Positions 34,608 to 43,955 of a stretch of 64,000 bases of DNA are shown piece by piece. The DNA is taken from assembly GCA_947626265.1 (NCBI GenBank), contig CANQRM010000011.1, positions 32,867-96,866 of the forward strand. Reading direction: 5' to 3'. Every line of letters begins with the position of its first letter. Positions within the stretch are counted from its first letter, which is position 1. Source of the stretch: an uncultured Oscillospiraceae bacterium (GTDB lineage: Bacteria > Bacillota > Clostridia > Oscillospirales > Oscillospiraceae). The translations under genes were made by a program, and so were the position numbers. Under the pieces are notes generated by a model. It worked only from the letters and a program-made list of their open reading frames with translations. It was not told the DNA's origin and made no database searches.

Positions 34608-34645
34608 AACAAAGAGAGCGGCGCAAAATGCGCCGCTCTCTTGTT
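34608..34645 (+). terminator. Terminator of lsrRK-cupin unit
   Basis: GAGAGCGGCGCA and its exact complement with loop AAA, extended by A-T pairs and followed by TTGTTATTGT. Confidence 0.85.
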
Positions 34646-34696
34646 ATTGTAGACCGAAAACCACGGGCATTGCCCGTGGTTTTCGGTCTACAATAA
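34644..34696. repeat. 53-bp perfect palindrome
   Basis: Two 26-base arms (34644-34669 and 34671-34696) are exact reverse complements around one T. The arm starts TTATTGTAGACCGAAAACC. It abuts the lsr terminator and is followed by a smaller imperfect palindrome with CCCGGG ends (34698-34721). It could be a second bidirectional terminator, or a palindromic mobile unit. Confidence 0.8.
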
Positions 34697-34879
34697 GCCC
34701 CGGGTCCAACATGGTCCCGGGCCGTGATGACCTGCCGGTTGAAGGTCGTGTTGAAAGGCCGCGCCTTTGCCGCCTTTATGAGGGCCGCCGGGGCGCTTTT
34801 CTCTATCGCCGCCGGTGACGAGGTTCCCCGTCTTTGCGCTATTTACAAACATACAGGCGCATAAAGAACTGGGCCGGGC
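34697..34879. other. Intergenic stretch without recognisable genes
   Basis: The full gap 34595-35057 separates the plus-strand lsrK unit from the minus-strand polysaccharide locus. Apart from the hairpins listed, I see no gene, promoter or RNA in 34697-34879 or 34919-35057. Short open frames here lack ribosome sites and protein-like composition. Confidence 0.6.
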
Positions 34880-34918
34880 AAAAAAACAGCCAGACCTGGG
34901 AGGACCGGGTCCGGCTGT
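34880..34918 (-). terminator. Terminator of the polysaccharide operon
   Basis: ACAGCC-A-GACC pairs with GGTC-C-GGCTGT, one mismatch, 11-base loop. On the minus strand it is followed by TTTTTTT. It lies 140 bases past the last gene of the 29-kb operon. Confidence 0.75.
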
Positions 34919-35057
34919 ATGTATTGAGGCTTATTGACGGACGGGGATGGCCTTTGCTTCTCAGTACCTTCTCCGATCCAGACGCTGACCGGAGCGGTCG
35001 CAGTAGGCCATGAACTCCCGCTCCAGCGTTACATGACAAATTATCATTTCTCTTCTC

Positions 35058-36314
35058 TCACCAAACAGCATTTTGCAGGATATAGCCAACTGCATCAGCC
35101 AGTGTCATCCCATCGTCCAGCTTCACCGTCCGGCAGCCGGCAGCCTTGCCGGCCATGACGTCGGAATCCGAATCTCCGACCATCCAGCTCTCCGCCAGGT
35201 CGATATTGTACTTCTGTGCCGCCTGCAGCAGCAGCCCCGGCTTCGGCTTGCGGCAGCCGCAGTCTATCTTGTACTCCGGCCGCTCACCCGCGAAGCCTTT
35301 GTCAGGATGATGAGGGCAGATAAAAATGTCGTCCACATAGGCGCCCTTTTGGCCCAAGAGCGTCTCCAGCTTCCGGTGTATCTCGTCCAGTTCCTCCCAT
35401 GTGACCTCTCCCCGGGCGATAACAGGCTGGTTGGTCACCACGATGGCAAGATACCCGCTTTGGTTGATCGCCCATATAGCCTCCGCAGTGCCGGGCAGCA
35501 ATTCCATCTCATTGATATCCCGCAGAAAGCCTACATATTTATTGATTGTTCCGTCCCGGTCCAGGAATACGGCTCGCTGCCGCTCCCGGAGGTTCTTCCG
35601 CTGTACCAGCCCGCTCTGGATGTCCTGCTCCACCGCCGAGATCCGCTCCGGCGTGCCCATGTCCTTCACGTACTCCGGCGAGCGGTAAGCATATATCTCC
35701 CCGGTGGGGATAAGAGGGCGGATAAGCTCCCGGTCCAGGTCGGTCTTTTGCGGCGCTTCCAGCTTTTGCAGCAGCCGGGGCGACAACACATGCAAGCCTG
35801 CGTTAACGCAGTTTTTGTACCAGGTCCGCTCGTCCTCCTTCGTGAGCCAGCCCCGGACGCAGCCGTCCCCATCTGCTATGACAAGGCCGCTGTCATAAGG
35901 GTGGTCATTGGGATGGACCAGCAGCGTCACCAAGGCGTCATGCACCTTGTGAAAGGCCATGAGCCGGGCAAAGTCCACGTCAAATATGAGGTCCCCGTTG
36001 AGCAGAAGGAAGTCCTCCGTCAGCCGGTCCCTGAGGTAGTACAGCGCGCCGGCAGTACCCAGCGGCTCCTCCTCATTTATGTATTCTATATGGACCCCGA
36101 ACTCCCGGCCGTCTCCAAAACGCGCCACGATTTTGTCGCCCAGATGGCCTACCACCAGAATGATGTCGGTAATGCCCTGCCGGTGCAGACATTCGATCTC
36201 ATACAGCAGCACCGGTTTTCCGGCCACGGGCAGCAGCGGCTTCGGTATCTGACTGTTGACGGAGGCCACCCGAGTCCCCTTGCCCCCGGCCATGATGACC
36301 GCTGTCATTGTCAT
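35058..36314 (-). CDS. Heptose-1-phosphate guanylyltransferase fused to heptose-bisphosphate phosphatase (HddC-GmhB)
   Basis: Bifunctional 418-residue enzyme. Residues 1-235 are a sugar-phosphate nucleotidyltransferase (AVIMAGGKGTRVASVNSQIPKPLLPVAGKPV; LLNGDLIFDVD; VKDMGTPER) like HddC, which makes GDP-D-glycero-D-manno-heptose. Residues about 245-418 are a GmhB-like HAD phosphatase: FLDRDGTINKYVGFLRD, VVTNQPVIARG, zinc-binding Cys/His in CPHHPDKG and CGCRKPKPG, and MVGDSDSDVMAG. It overlaps the hddA stop by 4 bases. With GmhA and HddA it would complete GDP-heptose synthesis. Last gene of the locus. Confidence 0.88.
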   Translation of the reverse strand: MTMTAVIMAGGKGTRVASVNSQIPKPLLPVAGKPVLLYEIECLHRQGITDIILVVGHLGDKIVARFGDGREFGVHIEYINEEEPLGTAGALYYLRDRLTEDFLLLNGDLIFDVDFARLMAFHKVHDALVTLLVHPNDHPYDSGLVIADGDGCVRGWLTKEDERTWYKNCVNAGLHVLSPRLLQKLEAPQKTDLDRELIRPLIPTGEIYAYRSPEYVKDMGTPERISAVEQDIQSGLVQRKNLRERQRAVFLDRDGTINKYVGFLRDINEMELLPGTAEAIWAINQSGYLAIVVTNQPVIARGEVTWEELDEIHRKLETLLGQKGAYVDDIFICPHHPDKGFAGERPEYKIDCGCRKPKPGLLLQAAQKYNIDLAESWMVGDSDSDVMAGKAAGCRTVKLDDGMTLADAVGYILQNAVW

Positions 36315-37324
36315 GAATTTCCAGCCCTTTCTTCCTTGGGAACGTATATCTCCGGGCTGTAATACAACACCTTAGCCCCGCCCGTCTCGAAGTGGAAAGG
36401 TATCTCCAGAAGCCCGGACAGTGCCTGCCTCACCGCCAGTTGCTTTTCCTTGGGCACATACAGCAGCAGGAATCCCCCGCCGCCGGCGCCCAGCAGTTTC
36501 CCGCCCAGCGCTCCGGCCTCCATTGCCAAGTCATAGTACCCGTCGATGACAGGGCTGGACACCTTGCCGTTGATCTCCCGCTTCAGCTTCCATTCCACAT
36601 CCAGCAGCCGGCCAAAGTCATCCACCCGGCCCTGTACCAGCGCCATCTCCGCCTCGTCCACCAGATCCTTCATCCGCAGAAGCTGCCGGTTCTTGATCTC
36701 CAGGTTCCTCTCCTGCTCCTTCTGGATGGTAAAGGAGTACCGGGATATGCCGGTAAAAAACAGCATCAGGTTATCATCCAAGGCAGCTTTGTTTTTATCG
36801 CTCACCACCACCGGCTGCACCTCATAGCCGCCGGAGCTGAACACGATCTTATTGAGCCCACCATAGGACGCCGCGATCTGGTCCTGGACGCCGCCTGTCT
36901 CGTTGCACAGTATCCGCTCCAGATAAATCGCCTCGTCCGCCAGGCGCTTTTTGTCCGCGTACTTACCTTTTAGGGAATAGAACGCAAGCAGCAACCCAAC
37001 GGCAAAGGAGCTGCTTGTCCCCAATCCACTGCGGGCCGGCAGATCGGCGTTATAGGAGATATACAGCTCGTGCATATCCAGGTACTTCATCGCCTCCCGC
37101 ACCGCCGGATGTTCGATCTCATCCACATGACTGGTGTGCTCCATCTGGGAGTAAACGACGATATTTGAGTAGTCAAAAAACGGCGGAAGATGCCTCACCG
37201 TGATATAACAGTACTTGTCCATACTGGTGGACAGCACCTGCCCGCCGTACTTTTCATAAAAGCCGGGAAAATCCGTGCCGCCGCCGAAAAAGGAGATGCG
37301 AAACGGCGTCTGAGTGATGATCAT
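36311..37324 (-). CDS. hddA: D-glycero-D-manno-heptose 7-phosphate kinase (HddA-like GHMP kinase)
   Basis: A 337-residue GHMP kinase. The start MIITQTPFRISFFGGGTDFPGFYEKYGG with the GGGTD motif, the ATP loop LPARSGLGTSSSFAVGLLLAFY (about 103) and KLLGAGGGGFLLLYV (about 285) match HddA/heptose kinases rather than galactokinase. It puts a phosphate on C1 of heptose 7-phosphate, giving the alpha-1,7-bisphosphate for the GDP branch. Its partner phosphatase and guanylyltransferase are fused in the next gene. Confidence 0.88.
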   Translation of the reverse strand: MIITQTPFRISFFGGGTDFPGFYEKYGGQVLSTSMDKYCYITVRHLPPFFDYSNIVVYSQMEHTSHVDEIEHPAVREAMKYLDMHELYISYNADLPARSGLGTSSSFAVGLLLAFYSLKGKYADKKRLADEAIYLERILCNETGGVQDQIAASYGGLNKIVFSSGGYEVQPVVVSDKNKAALDDNLMLFFTGISRYSFTIQKEQERNLEIKNRQLLRMKDLVDEAEMALVQGRVDDFGRLLDVEWKLKREINGKVSSPVIDGYYDLAMEAGALGGKLLGAGGGGFLLLYVPKEKQLAVRQALSGLLEIPFHFETGGAKVLYYSPEIYVPKEERAGNS

Positions 37325-37357
37325 GTCTTATCCTCTCTGTCTCTTTCTGATGAAGCG

Positions 37358-38374
37358 TCACCGGGCCAAGAACTTCTCACCCCGCCGCACGCGGTCACGC
37401 CAGTAATCCAAAAGGTCGCGCATCGTCTTCTCATAGGGGATCTCCGGCTCCCAGCCGGAGTGTGCCTTGAATTTCCGGCAGTCCGGCACCTGCAGGTCCG
37501 CATCGATGGGCCGCAGCCGCTCCGGGTCCACCTCCACCCGGATGATGTCCTTCTTCGGAGAGAAGGACAAAAGGGTGTTGAGGGTATCCCCCACCGTACA
37601 GGTATAGCTGCCGCCGATGTTGTAGTACTCCCCCGGGATGGGGTTTACTGTCACCAGCATGTAATAGGCCCGCACCGCGTCCCGCACGTCGGCATAGGTG
37701 CGCAGGCTCTTCAGGTTCCCCACCTTTACCACCGGTTCGATCATCCCCTCTTCGACCATAGCGATCTGCTTGGCAAAGGTAGACTCATGGAACACATCCC
37801 CCCGCCGGGGACCGGTATGGGTGAACATGCGGGTGGTCATCACCTTCATGCCATAGGCCTCGGCGTAGTACCGGCCCAGCAGGTCCGTTCCCACCTTGGA
37901 AATGGCGTAGGGCGACGCCGGGTGGAAGGGGCACTCCTCGTGGATGCCCGTCTCCGGCTTCTTCTCCGGGGGTATCTTTCCGAACACCTCCGAGGAGGCG
38001 CACACATGGATGACCGGGTCAAGCCCGGCAATACGCACCGCCTCCAGAAGACGGCTCGTTCCCAGAATATTCGTCCCCAGGGTATCGATGGGCGAGTCGA
38101 AGCTGGTCTGGGGATAGCTCTGGGCCGCCAGATGGAAGATATAGTCCGGCCGGACCTTCTCCATGAGCTTCACAAGGGACACGGTGTCGTTCAGGTCTGC
38201 GTACTCAAAAAACACCCGGTCTTTCCTGTTGGCACGGTCCAGCAGATGGGACACGTTGTCCAGCGGGCTCCGCCACCGGCAGGCGCCGTACACATCCCAA
38301 TCCGTATTTTCCAGCAGAAAGTCCGCCAAGTGGGACCCCACCATCCCGGTGATACCTGTGATCAATGCGCGCAT
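37358..38374 (-). CDS. GDP-mannose/GDP-heptose 4,6-dehydratase-like SDR
   Basis: A 338-residue extended SDR. The NAD loop is ALITGITGMVGSHLADFLLENTDWDVYG; the active site is CASSEVFGK and YAISKVGTDLLGRYYAEAYG (Tyr-x3-Lys). GPRRGDVFHESTFAKQI and the 340-residue length place it near GDP-mannose 4,6-dehydratases. Beside GDP-heptose genes it is a good candidate for a GDP-heptose 4,6-dehydratase (DmhA/MlghA type), giving a 6-deoxy-4-keto sugar. GDP-mannose as substrate cannot be excluded. Confidence 0.8.
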   Translation of the reverse strand: MRALITGITGMVGSHLADFLLENTDWDVYGACRWRSPLDNVSHLLDRANRKDRVFFEYADLNDTVSLVKLMEKVRPDYIFHLAAQSYPQTSFDSPIDTLGTNILGTSRLLEAVRIAGLDPVIHVCASSEVFGKIPPEKKPETGIHEECPFHPASPYAISKVGTDLLGRYYAEAYGMKVMTTRMFTHTGPRRGDVFHESTFAKQIAMVEEGMIEPVVKVGNLKSLRTYADVRDAVRAYYMLVTVNPIPGEYYNIGGSYTCTVGDTLNTLLSFSPKKDIIRVEVDPERLRPIDADLQVPDCRKFKAHSGWEPEIPYEKTMRDLLDYWRDRVRRGEKFLAR

Positions 38375-38393
38375 AGTCGTTCCTCCATTTCAG

Positions 38394-38762
38394 TCAGTTT
38401 TCTTCGACAGGATATATATCTTTCCCGCCGTCCGGCATTTCCACACCCACGTCATACAGCCCCACCAAGACCGTATTTTCAAGGTAATTGAATGTATGGC
38501 CCACATACGGACCTATCTCAAAAAAGTCCCCCGTGGAGAAGACATTCTTCTCCTCAGCTCCATCCTTAATAAAACACACCTCGCAGGAGCCGCTCACCAC
38601 ATAAAACGCCTCCCGGTTGAGCTTATGGTAGTGCCCGCCGCGGACCATGCCGCCCTTGGACATTATGACGTTCACCTGTTTGTACCCCTCATGAATGAGC
38701 TGTACCAAACTTCCCCGCTCATCCACATGACTGAAATCTGTTTTCAATAACTCGTACAGCAT
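38394..38762 (-). CDS. Cupin-type nucleotide-sugar isomerase/epimerase (FdtA/WxcM-like)
   Basis: A 122-residue single cupin. It resembles the FdtA/QdtA ketoisomerase group in DERGSLVQLIHEG, RGGHYHKLNREAFYVVSGSCEVCF and FEIGPYVGHTFNYLENTVLVGLYD, the last being the usual cupin motif 2 region. These enzymes isomerise or epimerise 4-keto-6-deoxy sugars on a nucleotide. The gene sits 19 bases ahead of the 4,6-dehydratase gene, fitting the next step on its keto product. The exact reaction (3,4-isomerisation or C3/C5 epimerisation) cannot be read from sequence. Confidence 0.75.
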   Translation of the reverse strand: MLYELLKTDFSHVDERGSLVQLIHEGYKQVNVIMSKGGMVRGGHYHKLNREAFYVVSGSCEVCFIKDGAEEKNVFSTGDFFEIGPYVGHTFNYLENTVLVGLYDVGVEMPDGGKDIYPVEEN

Positions 38763-38768
38763 TGTCTC

Positions 38769-40013
38769 TTACTCAAATTTCTCCGCCAGTTCAAAGGCGT
38801 CCTGCATGCACATATCCATATTCTTGTAATTCCAGGTGGAGAACCGGCCCAGCAGATGGAAACCGTCCAGCGCTCCGAAATAGTTGAAAACCGTCTGTGT
38901 ATTCTTCCTGTAGTCCCGGTCGTGTATCACGTAGGCGTACTTGGAAAACTCCCAGTCCAGCACCTCGGACAACTCCAGCGCCCCTGGCGCGACGCCGGGC
39001 TTGTGGATGATATCCCTGTCCACCGCGAACGGCTCACCGATGATCTCAAATGCGCCGCTTCCCGTCCCGGCGGGGGCTGCCGCCGGCGTGAGCGCGCTCT
39101 GATACCCGATACGGTGGGTCCTGTACTGTTTCTCCGGCATATAGAGCCAGCTGATATCCGTCTCGGGGCACTTGCACAGCACCGTCGTCACGCTGTTGTA
39201 TTTCAGCCCCGCGATGGCGCTCTGCACAGAGGGCGGCAGCTCCATCATCCCCGGCAGCTCCGGCAGAGGGATCGTGGATATCACCGCATCATAGGCAGCC
39301 TCTCCGTTGATGACCCATCGGCCGTCCATCTTTTGGATGGATGTGATCGGTTCCCCCAGATGCAAATCGAGGCCGTCCGCGATCCGGTCCACCATCGTCT
39401 GGATGCCGCCATAGGTAGGATAGTAGAACGTGGAGTGAGGCATCTTCCTCTCGCTGGGGTCCTTCAGCAGGAAGGAGCGGAGTATCTCCTCCTTCGTGGG
39501 CAGCGGCATTTTCCCCGCCATCCAGCTCGTCTCCATATCCTCCAGCGGGTAGGCCCATATCTTCCGGTTGTACGGCAGCATATACCGCTCCGCGATACCC
39601 TTGCCAAAATTCCAGACGAGCCAGTCCCGGTAGTTGTCCGGCTCCGGCCCCTGCTGAGCCATGATGAAGTCACGGGCGCAGTCCACCGCGTCGTCCACGT
39701 CCAGCTCACACAGAGACAGCTCAAAGGGGTAAGATACATACTTGTCTCCAAACAGTATCTTTGCGTTGCGCACACGGAACTGCCAATTCTCCTTCGGCAG
39801 CAGCGAGAACACCCATTCCACGATCTTCGGATTTTTGGAATTGAAGATGTGTCCTCCGTGGGGATCGTAGACATATCCGTCCACGACCCGGCTGCGTGCC
39901 AGTCCGCCGGCTTTTTTCTCCTTTTCGTAGACCGTTACCTCATAGCCCTTCTCCTGCAGCTTCCTTGCTACAGTCAGGCCCGAGACTCCGGCCCCCAAAA
40001 CAGCAATTCCCAT
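38769..40013 (-). CDS. FAD-dependent oxidoreductase/mutase-like protein
   Basis: A 414-residue flavoprotein with an N-terminal dinucleotide fold (GIAVLGAGVSGLTVARKLQEKGYEVTVYEKEKKAGGLARS) and DPHGGHIFNSKNP, a motif shared by protoporphyrinogen-oxidase-like and UDP-galactopyranose-mutase-like enzymes. YMLPYNRKIWAYPLEDMETSWMAGKMPLPT also occurs in the group found in polysaccharide loci. It may oxidise or rearrange a nucleotide sugar or a lipid-linked intermediate. Not close enough to Glf to call a galactofuranose pathway. It lies between two sugar-modifying genes. Confidence 0.7.
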   Translation of the reverse strand: MGIAVLGAGVSGLTVARKLQEKGYEVTVYEKEKKAGGLARSRVVDGYVYDPHGGHIFNSKNPKIVEWVFSLLPKENWQFRVRNAKILFGDKYVSYPFELSLCELDVDDAVDCARDFIMAQQGPEPDNYRDWLVWNFGKGIAERYMLPYNRKIWAYPLEDMETSWMAGKMPLPTKEEILRSFLLKDPSERKMPHSTFYYPTYGGIQTMVDRIADGLDLHLGEPITSIQKMDGRWVINGEAAYDAVISTIPLPELPGMMELPPSVQSAIAGLKYNSVTTVLCKCPETDISWLYMPEKQYRTHRIGYQSALTPAAAPAGTGSGAFEIIGEPFAVDRDIIHKPGVAPGALELSEVLDWEFSKYAYVIHDRDYRKNTQTVFNYFGALDGFHLLGRFSTWNYKNMDMCMQDAFELAEKFE

Positions 40014-40052
40014 GTTCCTTCTACGGCGCAGACGATGCTGCCGTACCTCCTT

Positions 40053-40994
40053 TTAATGTCTGTAATTATCGTGATTCTTCAAATAATCCGCATATACCCT
40101 TTTCAGCCCATCCTCCATGCTGATCTTTGGCCTCCAGCCCAGATCAAACAGCCGCGATGAATCCAACAGCTTTCGGGGCGTCCCGTCCGGCATAGTGGTG
40201 TCATATACGATATCCCCTTCATACCCCACGATCCGCTTTACCATCTGTGCCAGGTCTGCGATGGACATATCCGTTCCGCAGCCCACGTTCACCCACTTGT
40301 TCTCATTGTAGTTCTCCATCAGAAACACACAGGCGTCTGCCACGTCGTCCACATGCAGAAACTCTCTCATGGCCTTGCCGGTGCCCCAAATCGTCACATA
40401 GGGCGCGCCGCTCTCCTTTGCCTCGTGGAATTTCCGGATGAACGCCGGGACCACATGGGATGTATCCAAGTTATAGTTATCTCCCTCCCCGTACAAATTA
40501 CACGGCATGGTGGAGATATAATTGGTCCCGTACTGCTTGTTGTAGTACTCGCAGAGCTTCAGCCCTGATATCTTCGCCAACGCATACGCCTCATTGGTTT
40601 TTTCCAATTCGCCGGTCAGAAGATAATCCTCCTTGATCGGCTGAGGCGGTGTGCGGGGATAGATGCAGCCGCTTCCCATAAACGCCAGCTTTTTGACGCC
40701 GTTTTTGTATGCCGCCTGGATCACATTGCACTCGATCATCAGGTTGATATAGATAAATTCCGCCGGATGCAGATTATTGACATTGATCCCGCCCACCTTC
40801 GCCGCACAGAGATATACGTATTCAGGCCGCTCCTGTGCGAAAAAGGCCTCCACGTCCGCCTGCCTCGTCAGATCCAGCTCGCCGGATCTTCTGCCAATGA
40901 TGTTGGTGTAGCCGCTCCGCTGAAGAGACCGGACGACCGCCGAGCCCACCAGGCCGCCGTGGCCCGCCACATAAATCTTCGCTGATTTGTCCAT
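40053..40994 (-). CDS. GDP-L-fucose-synthase-like reductase/epimerase
   Basis: A 313-residue SDR of the Fcl/WcaG type: KIYVAGHGGLVGSAVVRSL, LCAAKVGGINVNNLHPAEFIYINLMIECNVIQAAY, FMGSGCIYPR, YALAKISGLKLCEYYNKQYG and VWGTG-like IWGTGKAMREFLHVDD. It reduces the 4-keto group, with or without C3/C5 epimerisation. In Campylobacter GDP-6-deoxyheptose synthesis such an enzyme (MlghC) ends the route after a dehydratase and a cupin, the set seen here. A role in GDP-fucose itself is the alternative. The ATG at 40994 follows GGAGG by 6 bases. Confidence 0.85.
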   Translation of the reverse strand: MDKSAKIYVAGHGGLVGSAVVRSLQRSGYTNIIGRRSGELDLTRQADVEAFFAQERPEYVYLCAAKVGGINVNNLHPAEFIYINLMIECNVIQAAYKNGVKKLAFMGSGCIYPRTPPQPIKEDYLLTGELEKTNEAYALAKISGLKLCEYYNKQYGTNYISTMPCNLYGEGDNYNLDTSHVVPAFIRKFHEAKESGAPYVTIWGTGKAMREFLHVDDVADACVFLMENYNENKWVNVGCGTDMSIADLAQMVKRIVGYEGDIVYDTTMPDGTPRKLLDSSRLFDLGWRPKISMEDGLKRVYADYLKNHDNYRH

Positions 40995-41047
40995 TTTGCA
41001 CCTCCGCATTTCAGATAATCATCTTTATCTGCTGCGGAGACACACGC

Positions 41048-41998
41048 CTATGCCTGTCCCGGTGCGGTCGTCGGTTCCTTCTTTTCCGCTCTCAGGTCGA
41101 TCCGGACCTCATCCAATCCCAACACGCGTTTCATCAGCGTGTTGTCCATGAGTGTGCTGGACGCCCGTTTCACGGTAAAAATATCCGAATCGTCCCGGAT
41201 CGACACCGGCCGTATCAGCTCCCGGGGCGCGCCCACGATATCCGCCAGTTCCAGGCCGATCTCGTATTTTGACAGCGCTTCATCTCCGCAGATATTCATG
41301 ATCTGCGGGACCTCTGCAGCAGGTTTTTCCATTGTGTCTATCAACAGCTTCGCTGCCGTGTCAAAATCCAGAGCCGACCGGTAGGAATCGCAGAACATAT
41401 CGATGGTCCTGCCATCCATGATCGTCTTGACGATCGTGTCATAGAAATGATTTCTGCCGGGAACCAGGCTGGGGCCGATGAGGAACGGGAACCGCACGAC
41501 GTTATATCCGTAGGCTGTCACCAGCCGCTCGGCGCAGCTTTTGTGGACGCCATAGCGATTGACCGGCGCAAGCCTGTCGCTTTCTTTGAACAGATAGCCG
41601 TCTATGCTCTCACCGTACACGCTGTCCGAAGACGGATAAAAGAGCCTGTCCACGTTTTCCGCCAGGTTCAGGAAGCGGGAGAGTGCCGTCACGTTTATGT
41701 CCCATGCGATCCGTGGGTTCTTTTCGACCAGGTCGGGATGATGATACGCAGCTAAATAAACTAGCTTATACCCCCCCCCACCTGATTTTTTCGTAGTTCC
41801 CGTCAGATACCTTTCGCAGAATGCCTCCGTACTGACGGGATCGGCCATGTCGCAGGCCGCCCACGCAACACGTCCACTGCCTGCCGCCTCAGGCAGCGGA
41901 TGGCGCGCCACGGCCAGCACATCCTCATCCGTGTGCTCCAGGATATTCTTGATGAGATATGTACCCAGATATCCGCTTGCGCCTATGATCACATACAT
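41048..41998 (-). CDS. NAD(P)-dependent sugar epimerase/reductase with in-frame poly-G tract
   Basis: A 316-residue extended SDR: YVIIGASGYLGTYLIKNILEHT, YLAAYHHPDLVEKNPRIAWDINVTAL, FYPSSDSVYGES and YGVHKSCAERLVTAYG (Tyr-x3-Lys). It probably epimerises or reduces a nucleotide sugar. A run of nine G (41771-41779 on the plus strand as C) codes three of the glycines in KKSGGGGYKLVYLAAY, between two core strands, where relatives would have a short loop. The gene is in frame as shown, but loss or gain of one base would stop it early. The acyltransferase gene lies just upstream. Confidence 0.8.
   Translation of the reverse strand: MYVIIGASGYLGTYLIKNILEHTDEDVLAVARHPLPEAAGSGRVAWAACDMADPVSTEAFCERYLTGTTKKSGGGGYKLVYLAAYHHPDLVEKNPRIAWDINVTALSRFLNLAENVDRLFYPSSDSVYGESIDGYLFKESDRLAPVNRYGVHKSCAERLVTAYGYNVVRFPFLIGPSLVPGRNHFYDTIVKTIMDGRTIDMFCDSYRSALDFDTAAKLLIDTMEKPAAEVPQIMNICGDEALSKYEIGLELADIVGAPRELIRPVSIRDDSDIFTVKRASSTLMDNTLMKRVLGLDEVRIDLRAEKKEPTTAPGQA
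41771..41779. repeat. C9 homopolymer tract inside the epimerase gene
   Basis: Nine C on the plus strand, G9 in the coding sense, in frame at present. A typical length for a slippage-prone contingency tract. Confidence 0.7.
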
Positions 41999-42032
41999 AT
42001 AACCACCTCAAAACAAAATGTATCCAACACCG

Positions 42033-43939
<1,907 letters not shown>

Positions 43940-43955
43940 TTCAACACCCTACTTT

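Noticed and set aside
34839..35039. 66-residue minus-strand open frame in the intergenic gap
   Set aside because: It spans the terminator hairpin, has no ribosome site and no protein-like composition.
38769..40013. UDP-galactopyranose mutase (Glf)
   Set aside because: Shares the FAD fold and a few motifs but lacks the overall Glf pattern, so only a general flavoprotein call is supported.
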